Shown here one piece after another: positions 11,831 through 21,800 of a stretch of DNA of 64,000 nt (position 1 is the first letter of the stretch; each line of letters begins with the position of its first letter). The notes under the pieces were generated by a model, which was not told where the DNA came from, ran no database searches, and saw only the letters and a program-made list of their open reading frames with translations. A program made the position numbers and the translations under genes. Location: the NCBI GenBank assembly GCA_904066235.2, contig CAJFCV020000006.1:9920001-9984000 (forward strand), given 5' to 3'. The stretch comes from Bursaphelenchus xylophilus (taxonomy: Eukaryota > Nematoda > Chromadorea > Rhabditida > Aphelenchoididae).

Positions 11831-12853
11831 ATGCCTGTTCTTCCGTGTCCTGTTTGCAGCCGGTCTTTCAACGGGTGCTGCGTCCGAAAACTCGGTCGCC
11901 ATGGTGGTTGGAATGTCTTCGTAAGCTTCTCCATGTGGTGGGCTCAATTCCTGCCTCAACGAAGCGGCAATGGCTTCGAGAGCGTCATTTAAGGCGTCGT
12001 CGTCGAATTCCGGAGCCTTGTAATCCGGGATAGGTTCTGAAGTCGTGGGCTTAATGTCCCCTGGCGGTACAGCTTCGTCCTGACTGTCTTGGTGAACGGC
12101 ACGCTCCATTATTTCGCGGCAGTCGTCTTTCCAGGACGTCGGCCCAGTCTCTTCAAATACAGCCGATGTGTTAGCGTGATACATCATTCTTTGACGGATG
12201 TTTGTCTTGAGTTTGCCAAGAATTGCACTTTGTTGTGGGTGCCCTTCAAAGCATTCCTTAACCTTGTTGTAGATCATCTCGGATCCCTCCTGGGGTGTTA
12301 TGGCGTTTGGATGTTTTTTGACCAACTGGTTTACCGACCTGAAACAGAACAAACATGAAACTCATTAAACTGTTCACCAGTACTTACCGCATTTGCTGCT
12401 CCATCAACACCTTGTTAATGGGAAACCCGTGCCCTCGCTCCATGCAGATGTGCTTGCCTTCATCCGGGTCCGACTTCAACATCATAGTGGTTGTATTCAC
12501 GGTGTTTTTCGATCTTCCTCCTAGCAACTTGCACTGAACGCAGATGACGCGAACAGATGTTCCTGCTTTGTTGGTCTTATTCTCATTCTTGGAGAACTTG
12601 TATCCAAAACCCTTGTAGCGGTTGCTGGCTGTGTAGTAGATCGGATTGTTTCTCTGCGACGTTCCAACTGAAACATGACGTCCGGAAGTTGTAAAGCTTT
12701 CCAGCGGAGTCGCCATCGGACCTGTGCACAAGGCTGCTGTTCGGCGCACCTTCTTCTTTGGTTCCTCGACATTCAGCTCGTCTTCTTCTTGACCAGCGTA
12801 TGCTTCGCTTTGTGCTGAGGTCCCTGCTTCGGGTGTGGTATCCCAAAATGAAG
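11822..12853 (-). CDS. Module 6 (terminal exon pair)
   Basis: Exon a 12388-12853 and exon b 11822-12338, with a 49-nt intron. The a exon has the FSKNENKTNKAG form, two residues longer than modules 1-4. The b exon, unlike all the others, has no donor. It runs into a tail rich in Pro, Ala and Arg and stops at TGA 11824-11822, at the edge of a mariner remnant. This is the natural 3' end of the array. Confidence 0.6.
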
Positions 12854-15800
12854 CTAAACGTAACAGTTGGATTAATAAGGGAGTACCAAAAGGAGAAGGA
12901 CAAAATGCCACAACAAAATCTTTCGTGTGGTTTGTCGATCGAAAGTTTTTTTTCTCGAATTGTTTTATTTTTTTTTTTATCAATTGTGACACTTCGTTTG
13001 GACGAAACTTCAAAGTAGGCGGGAGACATTTTTGTTCTATTTGAGATTGTCCTGCCGTGTGAAAACGTGAGAAAACTTTTTGGCCTGCCTGATAAAGTGT
13101 TCATGTCTGAACTCTCTCCCTGCTCTGAAAGATTTTCCCTCTCGAAGCCGAAGATTTTTTTAAACGTTGCAGAGGGTGTTTTTTGGATCGATACTCGGAA
13201 ACTGAACAAGTTATGTTTTCAGCTAGCCCGATTTCCTCTTTCATTTGACATGCAAAATATTGGTTTTCTTGCTGGAGAACTTGTCGAATTTTGTTGTCAA
13301 CCTTTTAGAACCATGTAGAACATTAAATCGGAAAACTCGGCAAATGCACTTGCAAGGAACTTATTTTTTTAGGTAGTCGGCGAAAGATTACAATATGAAT
13401 ATTCAAACATGTTGAACTAGGGCTTTTCAGCTGGCCCACACCGTAATCTTTCACCGACTTCCCGAAAAATAAGTTTCTTGCAAGTGCATTTATCAAGTCT
13501 TCCGATTGAATGTTCTACATGTTCCCAAAAGGCTCGACAACAAAATTTGACAAGTTCTCCAGTAAGAAAACCAACATTTTGCATGTTAAACGAAAGAGGA
13601 AATCGGGATAGCTGAAAACATCACTTGTCCAGTTTCCGAGTATCAATCAAAAAACACCTTCTGCAACATTAAAAAACATTCTTTTTTCGAGAGGGAAATC
13701 AAAATTTTATAAAAAGATTTTCTGAGGCTCTGTTCTGACCTCCTTTTACAGTGTCTGGCAATGTGATTCGAAAAAAGGAACACCTCGAGAACAACATGTA
13801 AGTCAATATTTAAGTTTTTTTAGCGATTTTTGCTAATTTTTGACATTGTGAATTACCGGATTGAGTTATACTGGTTGACAAAATTTTCTTTCCACCTCGT
13901 ATCTCGGGAACCACTGGGCCTAGAACCTCCAAATTCGGCATAGAAACATCCTAGGACAGTCTAACACCATGCCCAAAAAATCATATAATTTGATGCACTT
14001 TACATGCCCTTTTTCCAAAAAAGGCAAAAACCCGGATGACAAAATTTTCTTTCCACCTTGGAAAAAACGTTTGTAACTCATAAGCCAGAGGGTTTTAAGG
14101 CATGGTTGTGGTATCGTTGTGTTCGCGAAGAAGTCCTCTCTCGATTTGTGTCACAACCTTACGGGGGTTTTAGTTTCTTCGCCCTTGGGCGTCGGCTCAT
14201 CGTTGCCTTGTCCATTTTCAGCCAAATTCGTGGCCAGAGGAGCTCGCATAAGGCACAAGGAGATGAAAATTCCTTTAAAAAATCTGGCATTCATGTTTGC
14301 AACATTGTTTCCTCCGGCAGCAGAATTCGATTTAATTTAAGTGCGTTGCAGGGGAAAACGCGCGCTTCCAAGGTTTTCGTTACCAGAAAATTACGCTATT
14401 ATGGGAACACTGCAGATAATTCAAGTAACTTTTCCTCCTTATATATTTTCTATGATACTACAGAGTTAAAAAATAGTGACGATTTTAATCACTGATGTCG
14501 CGCTTAGATGTGAGCAGAAGAAAGGTTCCAAACGCCCCATGTACAAAATTTGCGACTCTAAGCTTCCTGTGAAAGCTATTCGTCGTGGAAAAAACGTTGA
14601 AGGCCTGTCAAGGTCAATGTATTAAAGTAGTCTGGTAGCCAAAAGTCCCAATATACCAAGCTTAAGTAATGCCAAGGCCTAGTGCAACAACCTGCGTTAC
14701 TTGAGACGACATAGACCAGAGAGGGGTAAGATAAGCTGGTAGATTTCAACACATGCTGTCGTATAAGCCCTAAAGTACGCCGTATGTAGCGAAAATGGAT
14801 GTAAATTTGGACGTTTCCATTCTGTACAGAAGTGATTCTTCGGTTTTGCGGACCCAGGCAGCGCTCATTTTCCCCTGCGACGCACTTAAATTAAATCGAA
14901 TTCTACTGCCGGAGGAAACAATGTTGTAAAAATGAATGCCAGACTTTTTAAAGGGATTTTCATCTCCTTATGCCTTATGCGAGCTCCTCTGGCCACGAAT
15001 TTGGCTAAAAATGGACAAGGCAACGATGAGCCGACGCCCAAGGGCGAAGAAACTAAAACCCCCGTAAGGTTGTGACACCAATCGAGAGAGGACTTCTTCG
15101 CGAACACAACGATACCACAACCATGCCTTAAAACCCTCTGGCTTATGAGTTACAAACGTTTTTTCCAAGGTGGAAAGAAAATTTTGTCATCCGGGTTTTT
15201 GCCTTTTTTGGAAAAAGGGCATGTAAAGTGCATCAAATGATATGATTTTTTGGGCATGGTGTTAGACTGTCCTAGGATGTTTCTATGCCGAATTTGGAGG
15301 TTCTAGGCCCAGTGGTTCCCGAGATACGAGGAGGAAAGAAAATTTTGTCAACCAGTATACGTTTTCTTCATCTGGTGCGCTCAATTCCTGCTTGAACGCA
15401 ACAGAGGCAATAGCTTCGAGTGCATCATTTAATGCTTCATCGTCGAAGTCGGGCACGCTTTTATCCGGGATAGATTCTGACGGCGCCGATGTGTTAGCGT
15501 GGTACAGCATTCTTTTACGGGCGTTTGTCTTGAGTTTGCCAAGTATTGCACTTTGTTGTGGGTGCCCTTCAAAGCATTCCTTAACCTTGTTGTAGATGAT
15601 CTCGGATCCCTTCTGGGGTGTTATGGCGTTTGGATGTTTTTTCACTAACTGGTTTAAAGACCTGAACCAGACCAGACATTACATTTAACTGTTCCTCATT
15701 CCTTACCGCATTTTCTGCTCCATCAACACTTTGGTAGTGGGCAAACCGTGTCCTCGCTCCATGCAGATGTGCTTGCCTTTATCCGGGTCCGACTTCAACA

Positions 15801-18800
15801 TCATAGTGGTTGTGTCCACGGTATTCCTCGATCTTCCTCCTAGCAGCTTGCATTGAACGCAGATAACGCGAACAGATGTTCCTGCTTTGTTGGTCTTGTT
15901 TTCATTCTTGGAGAACTTGTATCCAAAACCCTTGTAGCGGTTGCTGGCTGTGTAGTAGATCGGATTGTTTCTCTGCGACGTTCCAACTGAAACACGACGG
16001 CCGAAGGTCGTAAAGCTTTCCATCGGCGTCGCCATCGGACCTGTGCACACGGTTGCGGTTCGTCTCACCTTCTTTTTTGGTTCCTCGACATTCAGCTCGT
16101 CTTCTACTAGTTCGGTGTCGACTTCACTTTGTGCTGAGGTCCCAGCTGCGGACGTGGCATCCCAAAATGAAGCTAAACGTAACCGTTGGATTGATAAAGA
16201 CGAGAAAAATTCACGATGTGTGAAGTGCGAAATAAACTCTTGATGGAATGCAACAACAAAGTCTTTCGAGTGGTTTGTCGATCTCACAATCAGAATTGTA
16301 TTATTTCTTCTGTCAATTGTGACACTTCGTTGGGACGAAACGCAAAACTGGGCGGGAGACATTTTTTTTATTTTGGATTTTCTTGCCAAACAGAAGAATG
16401 TTTTTCTAATGTTGCAGATGGTTTATTTCTGTATAGACAACTGGGGAACCGACCAAATCGGATATTTTCAGCTAGCCCAATTGTTCCTCTTTCGTTTGAC
16501 ATGCAAAATATCGATTGTCTTGACGGAGAACTTGTCGAATTTTGTTGTCGAGCCTTTTGGGACCACGTTGAACATTCATTTGAAAGACTTGGTAAATTCA
16601 CTTGCAAGAAACATGTTTTTTATGCAGTCGGTGAAACATTACGATCTGAGCCTGTTGAAAGCTTCTTAATTTCTTCCGTTTCTGAAATATCGATACGAAG
16701 CCATTTTCCCAGGAAATGTTTATTCAAACTAATTGAACTAGGGCTTTTCAGCTAGCCCACACCGTAATCTTTCACCTACTCCCTAAAAAATATGTTTCTT
16801 GCAAGTGAATTTGTCGGGTCTTCCGATTGGATGTTTACATGGTCCTATCAGTCTGGCCGAAAAAGAATTGTCCTCCGCGCCCCCCTCCGTCGCACTCTCT
16901 CCAAACCCCAATTTGAAATTTGGAGGGCGTCGCCGAAAGAAAGAGCAAAAACGACGCATCGCTGGCGATAAAAGTGTGTTTTGCACAGTGCAAACGGCTT
17001 TTTTGCACTGTGCAATCAACAAAATTCCCCAAATTTTGGCGATTTTCTCTCGTCGCGCGCACTTTTGCGATGCATCGCTCAAACTTTCGGTGCCGCTCAT
17101 TTTCGAGGTTGCGATTTCGATGCTGCGACGAGGGTAATTCTTTTTCGGCCAGACTGATAAAAGGCTCGGCAAAAAAATTCGACAAGTTCTCCGTCAAGAA
17201 AACCAATATTTTGTATATCAAATGAAAGAGGAAGGGTTAGCTGAAAATATCCGATTTGGTCGGTTCCCCAGTTGTCTATATAAAAATAAGCCATCTGCGA
17301 AATTAGAAAAGTATTTTTTTTACAGGGATATGAAGGGTGACTTGCCATTTTGCGGCAGTGGTTCAGCGATTGGCATTTGTAACGGCGGTGCAAGGGCGGA
17401 TTGAGTTCCGTTTTCTCCATGTGGTGGGCTCAATTCCTTCTTCAACTCAACAGAGGCAATGGCTTCGAGTGCATCATTTAACGCTTCATCGTCGAATTCA
17501 GGCACGTTTTGAGCTGGGATAGGTTCTGACGGCGTGGGCTGAATCTCCACTTGCGGCACACCTTCGTCCTGACTGTCTTGTTGAACGCCGTGCTCTATTA
17601 CTTCGCGGCAGTCGTCTTCCCAGGACGTTGGGAGAGTCTCTTCAAGTCCAGCCGATGTGTTAGCGTGATACAGCATTCTTTTACGGATGTTGGTCTTGAG
17701 TTTGCCGATAAGTTTACTTTGTTCTGGGTGCCCTTCAAAGCAATCCTTAAGCTTGTTGTAGATCATCTCGGTTCCCTCCTCGGGCGTTATGGAATTTGGA
17801 TGTTTTTTCACTAACTGGTTTACCAACCTGAAACAAAAAAAACATGACATTACGCTGTTTCTGAGTACTTACCGCATTTGCTGCTCCATCAATACTTTGG
17901 TAATGGGAAAACCGTGTCCTCGCTCCATGCAGACGTGCTTGCCGTCATCCGGGTCCGTCTTCAACATCATAGTGCGTGTGTCCACGGTGTTCCTCGATTT
18001 TTCTCCGAGCAACTTGCATTGGAAGCAGATGACACGAACAGATGTTCCTGCTTTGTTGGTCTTGTGCTTACAGAACTTGTATCCAAAACCTTTGTAGCGG
18101 TTGCTGGCTGTGTAGTAGATCGGATTGTTTCTCTGCGACGTTCCAACTGAAACATGACGGCCGGAGGTCGTGAAGCTTTCCAGCGGAGTCGCCATCGGAC
18201 CTGTGCACGCCATTGCTGTTCGTCGCGGCTTCCTCTTTGGTTCCTCGACATTCAGCTCGTCTTCTGTTTGACCAACATCGGGTTCGTTTTGTGCCGACGT
18301 TCCTTCAGTAGATGCCGTGTTGCAAATTGGGACTAAACGTAACCATTGGGTTAATAAAAACGAGAATAGCGCGAAACTAATTCTTTTGAAAGGGAAGGCA
18401 CTGCACAGTGCATTCTTCCTTCGCACTGAGGTTTCCCCCTCGAAAAAGAGTTCTTTTCTAATGTTGCAGTCGATTTTTTGGATAGACTACTCGGAAACTG
18501 ACCAAATTATATGTTTTCGACTAACCCGATTGTTCCTCTTTCGTTAGATATGCAAAATGTTGGTGTTTATTGCTGGAGAACTTGTCGAACTTTTTGTCGA
18601 GTCTCTTAAGACCATGTATAACTTCAAATCGGAAAACTTGACAAATGCACTTGCAAGAAACTTATTTTTTAGGGAGTCGATGAAAGATTACGATATGGGC
18701 CTGTTGAAATCTCCTAAATTATCTTCATTTTTTGAGGGGTCGGTACGAAGCTCTCTTAACCAGGAAAACTTCTCAATTTGATTCAACTAGGACTTTTCAG

Positions 18801-21800
18801 GTAGATCACACCGTATCTTTCACCGAGTCTCAAAAAAAAACAAGTTTCTTGCAAGTGCATTTGCCGAGTTTTCCAATTTGATGGTATACATGGTCCTAAG
18901 AGGCTCGGCAAAAAATTCGACCAGTTCTGCAGCAACAAACACCAACATTTTGTATATCAAACAAAGAGGAATAATCGGGCTGGTAGAAAACATATAATTT
19001 GGTCAGTTTCCGAGTAGTCTATCCAAAAAATCGTCTGCAACATTTAAAAAAAAACATTCTTTTTCGATAGGGAAATCAAAAAACGTTTCATTCAAAATTT
19101 TTCCGCTTGGCTAGGAAGGTCCCAGCCATCAATTTGGGCTTCGTGGAAATTGGACAGAGTGAAATTCGACAGAGTGAAATTGGACAGAATGAAATTGGAC
19201 AGATTTTCGCTGCAATCGTACGAAATGTCAATATTGAATCATCAAATAATTATTTTTTGCAGTGAAAAAAAATCTGTCGAGTTTCACTCTGTCCAATTTC
19301 ACCCTGTCCAATTTCCACGCTCTGTCCAAATTATTTCTGTCCAATTTCACTCTGTCCAGTTTCCACGAAGCCTCAATTTGGTATATTTCTCCGTCAATTC
19401 AGAATCAATAATTCCCAAATTTTGGATTGTTAATAAAATTGTGACTTACCTTCCTGCTTCAACGCAAAGGAGGCAATGGCTTCAAGTGCATCATTTAACG
19501 CTTCATCGTCGAATTCAGGCACGTTTTGAGCTGGGATAGGTTCTGACGACGTGGGCTGAACGTCCACTTGCGGTACACCTTCGCCATGATCGCGTTGGTG
19601 AACGGTGTGCTCCATTATTTCGTGACAGTCGTCTTCCCAGGACGTTGGGAGAGTCTCTTCAAGTCCAGCCGATGTGTTAGCGTGGTACAGCATTCTTTTA
19701 CGGATGTTTGTCTTGAGTTTGCCAAGCAGTTTACTTTGTTCTGGGTGCCCTTCAAAGCATTCCTTAAGCTTGTTGTAGATCATCTCGGATCCCTTCTCAG
19801 GTGTTATGGCATTTGGAAGTTTTTTCACCAACTGGTTTATCGACCTGAAACAAACATGATATGAACTGTTCTTCAGTACTTACCGCATTTGCTGCTCCAT
19901 CAACACTTTGGTAATGGTAAAACCGTGTCCTCGCTCCATGCAGACGTGCTTGCCGTCATCCGGGTCCGTCTTCAACATCATAGTGCGTGTGTCCACGGTG
20001 TTCCTCGATTTTTCTCCGAGCAACTTGCATTGGAAGCAGATGACACGAACAGATGTTCCTGCTTTGTTGGTCTTGTGCTTACAGAACTTGTATCCAAAAC
20101 CTTTGTAGCGGTTGCTGGCTGTGTAGTAGATCGGATTGTTTCTCTGCGACGTTCCAACTGAAACATGACGGCCGGAGGTCGTGAAGCTTTCCAGCGGAGT
20201 CGCCATCGGACCTGTGCACGCCATTGCTGTTCGTCGCGGCTTCCTCTTTGGTTCCTCGACATTCAGCTCGTCTTCTGCTTGACTAGCAACGGGTTCGCTT
20301 TGTGCCGACGTTCCTTCAGCAGATTCCGTGTTGCAAATAGGGACTAAACGTAACCGTTGGGTTAATAAAAACGAGAAAAAATCACGGTGCACATATTGCG
20401 AAACTAATTCTATTGAAAGGGTAGGTACGCACTACTGCTCAGTGCATACTTCCATCGCACTGAGGTTTTCCCTCTCGAAAAAGGATGTTTTTCTAATGTT
20501 GCAGACGATTTTTTGGTAGACTACTCGGAAACTGACCAAGTTATATGTTTTTGGCTAGCCCGATTGTTCATTTTTCGTTTGATATGCAAAATGTTAGTGT
20601 TTGTTGCTGGAGAACTTGTCGAATTTTGTTCTCTGGCCTCTTAGGACCATGTATAACATCCATAAGGCTCGACAAAAAAAAATTCGACAAGTTCTGCAGC
20701 AACAAACACCAACATTTTGTATATCAAGCAGAGGAATAATCGGGCTGGTCGAAAACATATAACTTGGTCAGTTTCCGAGTAGTCTATCCAAAAAATCGTC
20801 TGCAACATCAGAAAAACATTCTTCTTCGATAGGGAATCAAAAAGCGTTTCAGTCAAAATTTTTCTTCTTGGCTAGGAAAGTCCCAGCCATCAATGATTGG
20901 ACCGCTCGAAACTCATCTTACTTTGGTAAATTTCCCCGCCAATTCAGAATCAATAATTCCCAAATTTTGGATTGTTAATAAAAATTGTGACCTACCGTTT
21001 TTCGGCGGTGGTTCTACAATAGGCATTTGTAACGGCGGTGCAAGGACGGATTGAGTCCTGTTTTCTCCATGTGATGGGCTTAATTCCTGTTTCAACGCAA
21101 AAGAAGCAATGGCTTCCAGTGCGTCATTTAATGCTTCATCGTCGAATTCCGGAGCATTGTAATCCGGGATAGGTTCTGACGTGGGCTTAATGTCCCCTGG
21201 CGGTACACCTTCGTCCTGACTGTCTTCGTCGAAGTCAGGCACGTTTTGACCTGGGATAGGTTCTGACGACGTGGGCTGAATGTCCACTTGCGATACACTG
21301 TCGTCTTGACGGTTTTGTTGGTGAACGGCACGCTCCATTATTTCGCGGCAGTCGTCTTCCCAGAACGTTGGGACGGTCTCTTCAACTCCAGCCGATGTGT
21401 TAGCGTGGTAAAGCATTCTTTTACGGATGTTTGTCTTGAGTTTGCCGAGAAGTTTACTTTGTTCTGGGTGCCCTTCGAAGCATTCCTTAAGCTTGTTGTA
21501 GATCATCTCGGTTCCCTCCTCGGGCGTTATGGAATTAGGATGCTTTTTCACTAACTGGTTTACCAACCTGAAACAGAAAAAACATGACATTAAGCTGTTT
21601 CTGAGTTCTTACCGCATTTGCTGCTCCATCAACACTTTGGTGATGGGAAAACCGTGTCCTCGCTCCATGCATACGTGCTTGCCTTCATCCGGGTCCGTCT
21701 TCAACATCATAGTGCGTGTGTCCACGGTGTTCCTCGATTTTTCTCCAAGCAACTTGCATTGAAAGCAGAAAACACGAACAGATGTTCCTGCTTTGTTGGC

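Noticed and set aside
14058..15168. Pair of identical-looking protein frames (starting MEKTF) in opposite orientation
   Set aside because: They are the two arms of a foldback transposon, so the similarity is that of the inverted repeat and not evidence of coding.
18154..20262. Plus-strand and alternative-frame copies (MTAGGREAFQ..., MSRNQRG...) as conserved proteins
   Set aside because: They are repeated only because they overlap the duplicated module exons in other frames; the minus-strand frame with matched splice phases explains the conservation.
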